A stretch of 29,460 bases of DNA from Thermoproteus sp. UBA157 (GCA_002497345.1 DANS01000030.1:1-29460); one strand, 5' to 3'. Positions 7,825 to 16,312 are shown, counted from the first letter of the stretch. Numbers and translations: made by a program. The notes: generated from the letters alone by a model not told the origin.

Positions 7825-9201
7825 GTGGACATCGTCTTCTTCTTTGAGCTACATCAGCCGCTCAGGCTGAGGCCGGACTTACATAGGGTATTCCCCAGAG
7901 CGCCCTCCTCAGAGGAGATATTCTATGCGGAACTGGACGCCCAGATATTCTCGAGGGTGACCGACCGCGTATACAGGAAGGCCACTAAGATAATCCTCGA
8001 GGCGGCCAGAGAGACGGGCTTCAAGGCGACGTTCAGCATCAGCGGTCTTGCCCTCGAGCAATTCCAGAAGCGCGCGCCAGACGTGCTCGATCTATTCCGC
8101 GAGCTGGCGTCTAGGGGCTTTGAGTTCGCGGCGCAGACTTACTACCACAGCTTGGCCTGGTTCGTCGACGAGCGGGAGTTCGAGGAGCAAGTCGAGCTCC
8201 AAGCAAAGGCCGTGGAGGAATTGATAGGCTATAGGCCCACAGCAGCCGAGAATACCGAATTCATCTACAACAACGACATAGCGTGTAAGCTGGGCCAAAT
8301 GGGCTTCAAGGCCGTGGTGACTGAGGGCGTGGACTGGGTGCTTGGCTGGCGCTCGCCCAATTACGTCTACAGGGCGTGGGGATGCGACGTACGGGTGTTG
8401 GCCAGGAACTACCGCTTGAGCGACGATATAGGCTTCCGCTTCGGCGCCCGTTGGTGGGATCAATGGCCCCTTACGGCCGACAAATACGCCTCGTGGCTGG
8501 ACGCCACGCCCGGGGATCTCGTGCTAATAGCCGTGGACTACGAGACGTTCGGCGAGCACCACTGGCCTGAGTCGGGCATATACGAGTTTCTGAGGTGGCT
8601 CCCCCGCGAGATCGCCAAGAGACCCCGCCTCCGCCTCGCCACAGTATCGGAGGCAGCATCCGAGCACGCGCCGAGGGACGTCTACGACGTCCCCCCATGG
8701 GCTACCATCAGCTGGGCCGACGAGCGTGACCTCTCGGCTTGGTTGGGCAACGAAATGCAGCGGAACGCCTTTGCTGTGCTCAAGTGGCTATACCCTTACG
8801 CGAGGGCTCTGGGCGGCGACGTGCTCAAGCTCTGGCGGCTTCTATCGACCAGCGACCATTTCTACTATCAAGCGACCAAGACAGGACCTACGGGCGAGGT
8901 GCACTCCTATTTCAGCCCGTACGGCTCTGCGTATAAGGCCCACGATATATACATGAACGCGCTTGCGGCCCTGCTCATGCACATAAGGGAGGTTTGGAGC
9001 GAGGAGGCGGCCGAGAGGCTGGTCCTCAACGACGAGAGGTGTTTCTTCGCGGAGGGGGTTAAACTATGCTCACTCGCCGAGTTGAGGACGGCCGATCGCG
9101 GGTTCAAGGAGAGACATAGGGACGATCTCCGCAAGTGGCTGATGGACGTGTTCCTGCTCGGCCCTGAAAAAGCCGAAGAGATCTTGGGAGCTCATCGATG
9201 A
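7825..9201 (+). CDS. GH57 alpha-amylase / glucan-acting glycoside hydrolase
   Basis: A 458-residue glycoside hydrolase family 57 protein. The N-terminal FELHQP motif (residues 7-12) is the first GH57 signature. Further signatures are TYYHSL at 105-110, Glu167 in VTEGVDW as the probable nucleophile, and Asp238 in VDYETFGEHH as the probable acid/base. A WW/FYYQATK region follows toward the C-terminus. There is no signal peptide, so it probably acts inside the cell on glycogen-like polymer together with the phosphorylase upstream. GH57 also includes 4-alpha-glucanotransferases and branching enzymes, so the exact activity is open. GTG 7825 is chosen because a TATA box lies about 24 bases upstream and the first conserved strand begins at once. 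Confidence 0.85.
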   Translation: MDIVFFFELHQPLRLRPDLHRVFPRAPSSEEIFYAELDAQIFSRVTDRVYRKATKIILEAARETGFKATFSISGLALEQFQKRAPDVLDLFRELASRGFEFAAQTYYHSLAWFVDEREFEEQVELQAKAVEELIGYRPTAAENTEFIYNNDIACKLGQMGFKAVVTEGVDWVLGWRSPNYVYRAWGCDVRVLARNYRLSDDIGFRFGARWWDQWPLTADKYASWLDATPGDLVLIAVDYETFGEHHWPESGIYEFLRWLPREIAKRPRLRLATVSEAASEHAPRDVYDVPPWATISWADERDLSAWLGNEMQRNAFAVLKWLYPYARALGGDVLKLWRLLSTSDHFYYQATKTGPTGEVHSYFSPYGSAYKAHDIYMNALAALLMHIREVWSEEAAERLVLNDERCFFAEGVKLCSLAELRTADRGFKERHRDDLRKWLMDVFLLGPEKAEEILGAHR

Positions 9202-9207
9202 GGCAAC

Positions 9208-9217
9208 GTATAAAACG
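9208..9217 (+). promoter_or_regulatory. TATA box for the 164-residue unknown gene
   Basis: CGTATAAAAC begins 6 bases after the GH57 stop codon and is 19-28 bases upstream of the GTG at 9236. Confidence 0.6.
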
Positions 9218-9235
9218 GCCTCTCTCTAGCACATC

Positions 9236-9730
9236 GTGAAACCCGCAGTCTTTCTAGCCTACTTAGACGAGGCTACGCGGACCATGGTAATCACGAAGCT
9301 AAGGGCTATGGGCATAAAGCCCGAGAAGATCATGGACGACGAGAGGGCCTTCTTCTCGGCCCTACAGAAGGCCTTGGGGAAGCACAACCTCGAGATGTTG
9401 ATGAAGATGGTGGAGTCCCTAAACGGCGTCGTGGAGAGGGCCAAGGAACACCTCGGCGATCCGGCCCAGTTCATCGCCACGGCGGCCGAGGTGCCCAACG
9501 AGGTCGTAGAAAGGCTGGGAGGCGGCGGAACGCTTCAAGCCAACAAGGGGCTGGGATGTCCCGAGGCCTTAGCCAAGGCCTCGGCGCTCGCTAAGGCGCT
9601 CCTCAAGTACATTCCGGAGGAGGGCGCCAGACTGGCGGAGCTGGAGAGCAAGCTCTGGGAACTGATGACGCAGGAATGCACAGTCCTCTCGGCGCTGGCG
9701 CGTCAAGTCTTTAGCGTTGAGGAAGCTTAA
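9236..9730 (+). CDS. Hypothetical protein, mostly alpha-helical
   Basis: A 164-residue protein I do not recognise. The sequence is rich in Ala, Leu, Glu and Lys and appears helical throughout, with no transmembrane segment or signal peptide. Two cysteines, in GLGCPEAL and TQECTVLS, are its only notable polar-reactive residues, and a GGGG turn divides the protein near its middle. It has its own TATA box, so it is expressed separately from the GH57 gene upstream even though only 34 bases separate them. Its stop codon overlaps the stop of the convergent hemerythrin-like gene by four bases (TTAA at 9727-9730). The clean promoter and codon pattern support a real gene. Confidence 0.7.
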   Translation: MKPAVFLAYLDEATRTMVITKLRAMGIKPEKIMDDERAFFSALQKALGKHNLEMLMKMVESLNGVVERAKEHLGDPAQFIATAAEVPNEVVERLGGGGTLQANKGLGCPEALAKASALAKALLKYIPEEGARLAELESKLWELMTQECTVLSALARQVFSVEEA

Positions 9731-10146
9731 AGCTTGCGCGGATCGAGGCCCACGATCTTAACATACTCCTCGAGCCCATATCCCTCTATCACGTCCATGG
9801 CCACCGGCAGCTGGCGGGCCACTTTGGGGAACACTTCCAGCTCTTCGTGGTCGTTATGGTAGATCACAACGGCGACGTATCTCTCAAAGCGGCGTCTATC
9901 CCTCTCCCTCAGCAAGCTATCGCCGAAGGATTGTATCAGCTTGTGGTCGGCCGCAAACGGGTGTATCTCCTTTTCGGGAAAAAGCGGGAACACGTAGAGG
10001 TCCTCAGCCTTGGCGTGTACGTCGACTATGAAGCGGTGAAGCCGCGCGAACTCGTCCCAGAAGACGTCGTCAGGCAGTTTGTACATGAGGGAGAACCTGA
10101 TCTTGAAGACCGCGTGTTCGAACTTCAGAAGAGTTATGAGATCCAT
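9727..10146 (-). CDS. Hemerythrin-like HHE-domain protein
   Basis: A 139-residue four-helix hemerythrin/HHE cation-binding protein. Likely di-iron ligands are spread in the expected order: His in KFEHAVF, His in LHRFIVDVHAKAED with its Glu, His in ADHKLI, and the closing YHNDHEELEVFP (HxxHxxxE). Such proteins bind oxygen or sense oxygen, nitric oxide or iron. The start is placed at ATG 10146 rather than at an upstream codon. A GGAGG Shine-Dalgarno sequence lies just before it, and the frame upstream overlaps the Nudix gene and carries no hemerythrin sequence. It overlaps the end of the Nudix gene by 13 bases, so the two are translated from one mRNA. An internal Shine-Dalgarno is consistent with it being the second gene. 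Confidence 0.8.
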   Translation of the reverse strand: MDLITLLKFEHAVFKIRFSLMYKLPDDVFWDEFARLHRFIVDVHAKAEDLYVFPLFPEKEIHPFAADHKLIQSFGDSLLRERDRRRFERYVAVVIYHNDHEELEVFPKVARQLPVAMDVIEGYGLEEYVKIVGLDPRKL

Positions 10147-10559
10147 GTGCCTCCTCTCTCTTTTAAATATATATGCGCCTTGGCCAAAACCCTCCTCGAG
10201 TTCTCGAACGTTATCCTCGCGAGGGCTTGTCCGAAGGGGAGCCAAGCGTAGCCCTTGTGCTCCCAGGAGAGTCTCACGTCTTTGCTGGGGGCCCGGGCCA
10301 AGAAGTAGATCACCCTCTTCCTGATCCTGCGGCCCTGCCTGAAGTAGTAATATTCGACCTCTTCGCGGAAGCCGGGCACAAGCTCTACGTTGAGCCCTGT
10401 CTCCTCCTTTATCTCCCTTAAGGCCGTCTGCTCTGGCGACTCGCCGGGCTCTACGTTGCCCTTAGGGAAGTCCCAGTGGCCGCCGGGGTATAACAAGAGG
10501 AGGTACTCTACGTCGTCCTGCCCCTTGTAGAACACCACGGCCCCTGCCGAGATCTCCAC
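10134..10559 (-). CDS. Nudix hydrolase
   Basis: A 141-residue Nudix-domain hydrolase. The Nudix box is complete: GNVEPGESPEQ followed by REIKEETGLNV, matching Gx5Ex7REUxEExGU. The N-terminal strand ISAGAVVFYKG and the preceding GHWDFPKG are like archaeal diadenosine-polyphosphate (Ap4A) hydrolases, which cleave dinucleoside polyphosphates or damaged nucleotides. The precise substrate cannot be read. GTG 10559 is chosen as the start; a GAGGAGGA sequence precedes it and an A/T-rich promoter lies just beyond. It is the first gene of a two-gene operon with the hemerythrin-like gene and is divergent from the SufBD-like gene at 10596, with only 36 bases between the two start codons. Confidence 0.85.
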   Translation of the reverse strand: MEISAGAVVFYKGQDDVEYLLLLYPGGHWDFPKGNVEPGESPEQTALREIKEETGLNVELVPGFREEVEYYYFRQGRRIRKRVIYFLARAPSKDVRLSWEHKGYAWLPFGQALARITFENSRRVLAKAHIYLKERGGTWIS

Positions 10560-10567
10560 GTCCTCCT

Positions 10568-10583
10568 CTTTTTATTAATAGAA
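10568..10583. promoter_or_regulatory. Shared bidirectional promoter for Nudix and SufBD-like genes
   Basis: The only A/T-rich block between the divergent GTG starts at 10559 and 10596 is CTTTTTATTAATAGAA. It lies about 13-28 bases upstream of both starts. The same box, or two overlapping boxes, must therefore serve both strands. Confidence 0.55.
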
Positions 10584-10595
10584 ATCGTTTATGCC

Positions 10596-11723
10596 GTGAA
10601 GCTCGCGGAGCTCAGGACACACGCCAGAGAGCTGGAGGCCAAACTCCCCTATCAGGAGATGGCGGATTCGCCGGGCGTTAAGCACTACATCGATTGGAAT
10701 AAATACGAGGGATATACGTCGCCTGCCCCCTCTCTGATCGAGACGGCGGGGCCTTGCGAAGTCCTGATCCTCAACGGCAGGCTGGCCGGAGTCGGGCCTT
10801 GTAGCGGCGTTGAGGCTTATCCCTCAGACGACGCGCCGATGAGGTTGTTGCAACTAGACAACAAAATGAACGCAATGATAGCAGCTCGGCTTCCCGAAGT
10901 AGTATATGTAAAACTCCGCGGCATGCCGGAGGCCCCCATCTTGATCAAGATATCAGCGAAAGGCGAGAAGGCCTTCGCGGCAGCCTACTTATTCCTGGAG
11001 GTGACCCCCCGCTTCGCCGGGGACGTCGCCGTGATAGCCGAGAGCGAGGGCGACGTGTTGAACGCAACGCTTATAGAGGGAGCAGTAGGGGAGGGCGCTA
11101 CGCTTAACTTATCGCTGGCCTCCATATCGGGAGGGGGCCCGCACTACGTATCTGCCAGATTCGCGATCGATAATAGTGCAGCCATCTTGGCGAGGTCCCT
11201 TGCGGCTTACGGCTCCATGAACAGCTTGACCGAGGAATACTTCGTGGAGGGCGCCAAGTCGTCGGTGGAGGCCGTTGGCCTCGAGGTGGGGAAGGGGCGG
11301 TCGAGGATCCATCACTACGTATCGGTCGTCAACGACGGAGAATACGGCAAGGGGAAGATAAGACTCATGGCAATATCTAAGGACGAGGCGTGGGTTGTAC
11401 AAAGAGCTCTGGGGAGAATAACTAAGCGGGGCAGATGGAGCGAGAGCGTGGCAGAGGGAGTGACGTATATAGCGTCGAAGAGCGCCGTCGCTATAACGCA
11501 GCCAATACTCTACATAGACACAGGCGACGTGGAGGGCGCTAGACACGCGGCGGCTGACGCGTCTCTAGACGAGGAGAGGGCCTTCTACCTCAGAGCCAGG
11601 GGATTCTCGGAGGGGGAGCTCAGCGAGCTGGTGGCCCTGAGCTTGATAGATCAATACGCCTCCTCGCTGTCTGAGGGGCTTTCGAAGCTCCTCTCCCCCT
11701 ACATAGAACGGCTCAAATACTGA
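10596..11723 (+). CDS. SufB/SufD-type Fe-S cluster assembly protein
   Basis: A 375-residue protein of the SufBD family, the scaffold part of the SUF system that assembles iron-sulfur clusters with the SufC ATPase. The long beta-helix core is visible as repeated short strands through the middle. The C-terminal family block is clear: SKSAVAITQPIL, GDVEGARHAAAD with the conserved histidine, and FYLRARGFSEGELSEL. SufB and SufD are hard to tell apart without alignment; the short length favours SufD or an archaeal SufB/D paralogue. No sufC or second sufB is nearby in this window. GTG 10596 fits a leaderless transcript from the shared promoter about 20 bases upstream; the nearby ATG 10591 is followed at once by a stop in its own frame. 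Confidence 0.82.
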   Translation: MKLAELRTHARELEAKLPYQEMADSPGVKHYIDWNKYEGYTSPAPSLIETAGPCEVLILNGRLAGVGPCSGVEAYPSDDAPMRLLQLDNKMNAMIAARLPEVVYVKLRGMPEAPILIKISAKGEKAFAAAYLFLEVTPRFAGDVAVIAESEGDVLNATLIEGAVGEGATLNLSLASISGGGPHYVSARFAIDNSAAILARSLAAYGSMNSLTEEYFVEGAKSSVEAVGLEVGKGRSRIHHYVSVVNDGEYGKGKIRLMAISKDEAWVVQRALGRITKRGRWSESVAEGVTYIASKSAVAITQPILYIDTGDVEGARHAAADASLDEERAFYLRARGFSEGELSELVALSLIDQYASSLSEGLSKLLSPYIERLKY

Positions 11724-11727
11724 CGTA

Positions 11728-11738
11728 AAGCATATATT
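11728..11738 (+). promoter_or_regulatory. TATA box for the surface protein gene
   Basis: AAGCATATATT lies 17-27 bases upstream of ATG 11755, just after the SufBD-like stop codon. Confidence 0.5.
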
Positions 11739-11754
11739 ACAAATTTAGCGAAGG

Positions 11755-14292
11755 ATGGATATGAGGCTCGCGTTAATAGCGCTAATTGCCCTAATAGGCC
11801 TCGCCTTGGCCCATGCCTATATCTTAGGCACAGAGAGCCTAGACGTAGTTTATCAAGCAACACAAGGCGGCGTCAACATAATCGCTGAGAGCGGAGGCAC
11901 TATATGGAGCAACCCGGCTCATTATCCCCTCATAGCCACCAACGCCTATGGCGGCTGTCTAGCTGTAGCAGATAGGCCATATATATATCAGGTATTCCTC
12001 AACGCGTCGTACATTTCCACTCTCTTGCAAGCAATTGTCGGCATCTTACACACCGGATCGCCGCCCAACACATCCTATATAACCGTGATGCTGGCCAAGT
12101 ACTCCATAGTCTCCCTCTTTACCCCCTACGGATACATGGAGTGGTCCTACGGGCTCAGCAACGCGAACATAACGGCGATAGCCACAAACTGCGTCAACGT
12201 GGCCGTCGGCACAATAGGCGGCAAGGTCTACATCCTCGGCGAGAAGGGCATCGTGGCCGCCTACGACGTCGGTGCGCCGATAACGTATATGGCATATAGC
12301 AGAGATGGAAACACTCTATACGTCGGCACGTTCAACGGCGGGTTCTACCAGATATCGGGCGGGTCCTTGAGCCAAATCGCGGCGGTGAACGGCTCGATCC
12401 TTTATATAGGCATAAACCCGCGGGGACAACCTTACGCGGTCTCCTTTTATAAGGGCGCATTGCCCCATGTATACATCTGGCCTCTCGGCGTTGATCTAAC
12501 GCCAGGCGCGATCACCGAGTACGGGACGAACACGCCGGCGGTGGCCGCCGCGGCGAGCCAAGATGGCTCCACGCTAGCCGTGGGCATATACGACGTCCTC
12601 TACGTCTACAGGAACGGAAAGCTTTGGTATACGGCCTTGCTCCCCTCGGCGCCTACGGCCATCGCCGTCTCCGGCAACGGCTCTATCGTGGTCGTCGGGA
12701 CTCTTGGAGGCCAGGTGGTGGTTTACTGGAACGGGCATAGAGCGGCTGAGTGGGATGCCGGCGCTCCAGTAACCGGCATAGCGGCGTCTTGGGACGGCTT
12801 GACCGTGGCCGTCGAGACGTGGACATCCGTCAAATTCCAGAGGCTCGCTGTAGGCGTAGTGAAGATAGTGGACCCCGTAGCTACGATAGAGATATCGGGC
12901 CCCGAGCCGTGTTTGAACGAGACCATAGACGTGGTGTCCGGCGGGACCACCTTCACGTATAACGTGGCCAATACGACGCAAGTCTTGTTGCCGGTAGGCC
13001 CCGTGTCTATATTGCCGCGGTACAAGTACTTGACGGATTACTCCAGGTGCGCGCCGCTTAACAACGTCTCCTTGACGGTAACGGGCAACTTGCAGGAACC
13101 GATAGTGCTTTATTATCAGCTCCAGTATAGGGTGTCCGTGAGCCCTCCCGGTCTCGTGAGCGGACCGACTTGGGCCTCGGGCACGGCGATCTACGCGGCG
13201 CAGCCCAACGTCAAGGTTTTGATGTTCGGGGGGCCGGCCGGTGCGGGGACCACGGCCGATATGTCGCTCGACCATTGGCTAATAAACGGCACTCCGATAG
13301 ACGTGCCGCTCCCATCTATAGCGGTTAAGGTAAACGGGCCCACCGCCATAGCCGCCGTATATAAAATCAACGCCCCGTCGATCGTCCAAGTAAACTCGAC
13401 CGCTCGCTGGTATTTGGAGTACTTAACCGTCTACGACCAATACGGCAACCCAATAGCGTCGGGCCCCACGCCCTGTGTATCGGCCTATCCAGTCACCACG
13501 ACCGCGTATTACGTGCTCCAGTACCTAGTAACTACTAAATGGCCCGCGGCCGTCAACGGCTCCCAGTCCATCTGGGCCGAGCAAGGGTCCAACGTCAGCT
13601 TCACGGCGCCTAGCATATACTACTTCGACAACAACACGCGCCTGTATTTCAAGGGCTGGAGCAACGGCGAGACCGGCAACTTCACCGCGCGCGTCTCGGG
13701 GCCTATGTCGGTGGATCCAATATACGTAGTCCAGTATTTCGTGAGGGTGAAGCCGCCCGGCACCGTGAACGGGCAGAGCTCGGCTTGGCTAGATAGGGGT
13801 TCCACCGCAACGTTGAGCATAGAACCGGTGCTCAATTCCTCCGGCTCGGTCAGAACGGCCTTCGCGGCTTGGATCATAAACGGCGGGACGGGCCCGACAT
13901 CGCCCACGGCACAAATAACCGTCAATTCGCCGATGGACATAACGTACTCCACGAAGACCCAATACCTCGTGACCTTCCAGAGCGAATACGGAACGCCCGC
14001 CGTGACGCAGACTTGGGCCGATGCCGGGTCGACCATGACGGTCGTGGTCATCCCCAGCCAAGTCTGGTCCCCGCCGCCGCTCCTCTACGAGTTCAAAGGC
14101 TGGCAAACCCCGAGCGGCCAGACGTTCGACTCGCCCACGGTCGTGATCACTTCGCCGGGCGTCTACACGGCGGTATGGAGCTTAAACATAATACCGTTGG
14201 TAGTAATAGGGGCGGCGGCCGGAGGCGGAGCCGCCGCGTATTTACTCGTAATACGTCGCCGCAGATTGGCCGGCATAGAGGCCGGCGAGTAG
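11755..14292 (+). CDS. Large secreted, C-terminally membrane-anchored surface protein
   Basis: An 845-residue predicted cell-surface protein. It starts with a signal peptide (MRLALIALIALIGLALAHA). The N-terminal half has repeated blade-like stretches such as GGKVYILGEKGIVAAYDV, DGNTLYVGTFNGGFYQI and STLAVGIYDVLYVYRNGK, suggesting a beta-propeller. The C-terminal half has at least three repeats of the type QYLVT...NGSQSIWAEQGS...FKGWSNGE, resembling bacterial-repeat (InlB B-repeat-like) beta domains. It ends in one hydrophobic helix (IIPLVVIGAAAGGGAAAYLLVI) and a basic tail, so the bulk is outside. Many N-x-S/T sequons suggest N-glycosylation. The function is unknown; sugar or protein binding is only a guess. 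Two in-frame ATGs, 11755 and 11761, are possible starts; both leave the signal peptide intact. Confidence 0.8.
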   Translation: MDMRLALIALIALIGLALAHAYILGTESLDVVYQATQGGVNIIAESGGTIWSNPAHYPLIATNAYGGCLAVADRPYIYQVFLNASYISTLLQAIVGILHTGSPPNTSYITVMLAKYSIVSLFTPYGYMEWSYGLSNANITAIATNCVNVAVGTIGGKVYILGEKGIVAAYDVGAPITYMAYSRDGNTLYVGTFNGGFYQISGGSLSQIAAVNGSILYIGINPRGQPYAVSFYKGALPHVYIWPLGVDLTPGAITEYGTNTPAVAAAASQDGSTLAVGIYDVLYVYRNGKLWYTALLPSAPTAIAVSGNGSIVVVGTLGGQVVVYWNGHRAAEWDAGAPVTGIAASWDGLTVAVETWTSVKFQRLAVGVVKIVDPVATIEISGPEPCLNETIDVVSGGTTFTYNVANTTQVLLPVGPVSILPRYKYLTDYSRCAPLNNVSLTVTGNLQEPIVLYYQLQYRVSVSPPGLVSGPTWASGTAIYAAQPNVKVLMFGGPAGAGTTADMSLDHWLINGTPIDVPLPSIAVKVNGPTAIAAVYKINAPSIVQVNSTARWYLEYLTVYDQYGNPIASGPTPCVSAYPVTTTAYYVLQYLVTTKWPAAVNGSQSIWAEQGSNVSFTAPSIYYFDNNTRLYFKGWSNGETGNFTARVSGPMSVDPIYVVQYFVRVKPPGTVNGQSSAWLDRGSTATLSIEPVLNSSGSVRTAFAAWIINGGTGPTSPTAQITVNSPMDITYSTKTQYLVTFQSEYGTPAVTQTWADAGSTMTVVVIPSQVWSPPPLLYEFKGWQTPSGQTFDSPTVVITSPGVYTAVWSLNIIPLVVIGAAAGGGAAAYLLVIRRRRLAGIEAGE

Positions 14293-14309
14293 CCGGGGTT
14301 TCGGCGCTC

Positions 14310-15719
14310 CTAGGCAAGCTTCCTGCACATATAGGGGCCGCACCTCTCGTATCCTAGCTTTCTAAAGTAGGGCCTAGCGCCGACTCCCGCGATGACGGCT
14401 ATTCGCCTGTACGAGCCCTCAAGGGCCGCCTCCTCTGCCAGCTCCACGAGCCTTCTGCCTATCCCTCTATGTTGAACCCCAGAATCGTCCCTCGCGCCTA
14501 CCGGCACCTCGAACCCGTAGACGTGCAACTCCCTTATTAACGCCGTCTTTTCATCCAGCTCAGGCCTCCAAGGTTTGGCAGGAAACCTCAACCTCAAGAT
14601 GCCGTAGAGCGAGTCGTCGCCTCCCACGGCCTCTATGAAGAACTCGAGGCCTCCGCTGGCCTCGTACTCGTGCCTCCTATAGCTGATGGACTCGTCTACG
14701 CGCTTGCCGTGTACAGCCCTTATGCCCACCTCTCTGCACCTGATCTCGCGACAGCCGAGCCCCAGCCTCTCGACCTCTCGTTCAACGACCTCTCTCATGT
14801 TCCCCCAGCGGGGCCCATCGACTACGTGATGTAGCGGTATATCGCGGCCGAGCCTCATGACCCTGGCCCAACGCGGGATGGACGCGTAAATTTTGGCGAG
14901 GAGCCAGCGCCACGTATCCTCGTCGTAGCTCTTGTACTTGCCAGCTCTCCACCACTCATAGAGCTCAGTCCCCGGCACCACCAGCGTGGGGTATATTTTG
15001 ACGCAGTCGGGCATGAAGCGAGGATCCGAGAACACCGTCCTCACCATTTCGAGATCTCTATCTGGGTCGCTGCCCGGCAACCCGGGCATCAGATGATAAC
15101 AAACCTTATAGGCCGCGTCCTTCAACAAGGCCGTGGCCTCCACGACTTCCTTAACGCCGTGTCCCCTCTTGACGAGGGCCAATACGTCGTCGTAGATCGA
15201 CTGTACGCCGAGCTCAACCCTCGTGACGCCCATAGCTAGGAGGTCGTCTATGTGGCCCTTCCCGAGATAATCTGGGCGGGTCTCGACCGTTAGCGCAACG
15301 AGCCTCATCGCGGCCGCCTCGTTTCTGGCGTGCTCCCTCTCTATATCGACTAAGGCCGAGGCCGAGGTCCAGTGGGGGTAGTCGTTTAGGGCCTTGAAAA
15401 TATTCCCCACGAACCAGAACTGGTACTGCCTCGGAAGAGCCGTGAAGGTTCCGCCCATGACTATCACCTCTATCTTACTCGGCGTATGACCGCCCGAGAG
15501 GTAGTTGGAGATCCTGGCCACTACTTGCTTGTAGGGATCGTATCTAGCCCTCAACGCCCTCATGACCGCCGGCGAATCTCGCATGTAGGATTTCGGCACC
15601 CCTCTCGCCGTGGGGCAGAAGATGCACTGACCCGGGCAAGGCATGGGCCCGGTCATCACCGCAACTACGTGGACGCCGCTGGCCGCCCTTATTGGCCTCT
15701 TCACTTGACGGATATCCAC
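14310..15719 (-). CDS. elp3: Elp3-family tRNA uridine(34) acetyltransferase (radical SAM + GNAT)
   Basis: A 469-residue archaeal Elp3. The N-terminal radical-SAM domain has Cys28, Cys32 and Cys35 in CPGQCIFC. Family blocks follow: RARYDPYKQV, VIVMGGTFTALP, ALTVETRPDYLG, GVTRVELGVQSIYDDVL and CYHLMPGLPGSD. The C-terminal GNAT domain carries the acetyl-CoA loop QHRGIGRRLVELAEE and ends in ARPYFRKLGYE. Elp3 attaches a carboxymethyl group to wobble uridine U34 of tRNA using acetyl-CoA and SAM. The cysteine spacing is Cx3Cx2C, whereas archaeal Elp3 proteins I recall have Cx4Cx2C. The gene starts 17 bases after a Trm9-like methyltransferase gene with no promoter between, so the two probably form one operon. 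Confidence 0.9.
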   Translation of the reverse strand: MDIRQVKRPIRAASGVHVVAVMTGPMPCPGQCIFCPTARGVPKSYMRDSPAVMRALRARYDPYKQVVARISNYLSGGHTPSKIEVIVMGGTFTALPRQYQFWFVGNIFKALNDYPHWTSASALVDIEREHARNEAAAMRLVALTVETRPDYLGKGHIDDLLAMGVTRVELGVQSIYDDVLALVKRGHGVKEVVEATALLKDAAYKVCYHLMPGLPGSDPDRDLEMVRTVFSDPRFMPDCVKIYPTLVVPGTELYEWWRAGKYKSYDEDTWRWLLAKIYASIPRWARVMRLGRDIPLHHVVDGPRWGNMREVVEREVERLGLGCREIRCREVGIRAVHGKRVDESISYRRHEYEASGGLEFFIEAVGGDDSLYGILRLRFPAKPWRPELDEKTALIRELHVYGFEVPVGARDDSGVQHRGIGRRLVELAEEAALEGSYRRIAVIAGVGARPYFRKLGYERCGPYMCRKLA

Positions 15720-15736
15720 GGGCCCGCCGCCTTGAA

Positions 15737-16312
15737 TTAATTAATCCTTTCCGCCACTAGGAACACATTCAGCCGCCTCCCCCTCCTCATATAGCCTATG
15801 CTCAACACCTTAGCTCCAGCTACGGCGGCCGAGTTTATCAAATCAGCGATGGAATATACATAATACACCCTATCGGCCTCCGCCCGCCACCTCCAAGGTA
15901 TCACCCTCATAACCCCACCGCCTCCTGGAAGAGCCCACACTGTGGCCACAAGGAGGCGGCCGACTCTAACTGCCTCGCGCAGAGCCGCCGTGAGGGCTAT
16001 AGGAGGTAAATGGTGGTACACGGCGACTGCGTGTATCACGTCGAAGGAGCCGTCCCTAAACGGCAACATGGTGGCCTCGCATAATACCGCCTCGGAGCCG
16101 GGCGGGATGAGCTCCTGCGCCAGATCGCAATGGACCACATAGGGATATTCGGACTCCAAGTACCTAGGCTGTGCCCCGCGGCCCGATCCCAGGTCAAGCG
16201 CCTTGACGCCGCGGGGGGCCAAGTCGGCAGTGAGCAAGGGCGATCTTCTGGATCCCTCGTATGCGCCGTGGATAGCCCTATAGGCTTCGCGCGATTTTAC
16301 TGCCCAATCCAC
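15737..16312 (-). CDS. SAM-dependent methyltransferase, Trm9-like (tRNA cm5U34 methyl-esterase forming)
   Basis: A 191-residue class I methyltransferase. Motif I is ALDLGSGRGAQP near residues 38-49, followed by VHCDLAQE, LPFRDGSFDVIHAVAVYHHL and LVATVWALPGG. The combination FDVI-x-x-x-AVYHHL, VWA and a later R-VYYVYSIADL resembles the Trm9/ALKBH8 family. These enzymes methylate the carboxymethyl group that Elp3 installs on tRNA wobble uridine. A general Methyltransf_11 protein is the alternative. GTG 16312 is supported by a TATA box 20-29 bases upstream. The adjacent downstream gene is elp3, 17 bases away on the same strand, which supports the tRNA-modification role. Confidence 0.75.
   Translation of the reverse strand: MDWAVKSREAYRAIHGAYEGSRRSPLLTADLAPRGVKALDLGSGRGAQPRYLESEYPYVVHCDLAQELIPPGSEAVLCEATMLPFRDGSFDVIHAVAVYHHLPPIALTAALREAVRVGRLLVATVWALPGGGGVMRVIPWRWRAEADRVYYVYSIADLINSAAVAGAKVLSIGYMRRGRRLNVFLVAERIN

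Noticed and set aside
12574..13275. A 233-codon minus-strand frame opposite the surface protein.
   Set aside because: It is histidine/arginine-rich with no domain, and has no promoter; the plus strand has a signal peptide and repeats.
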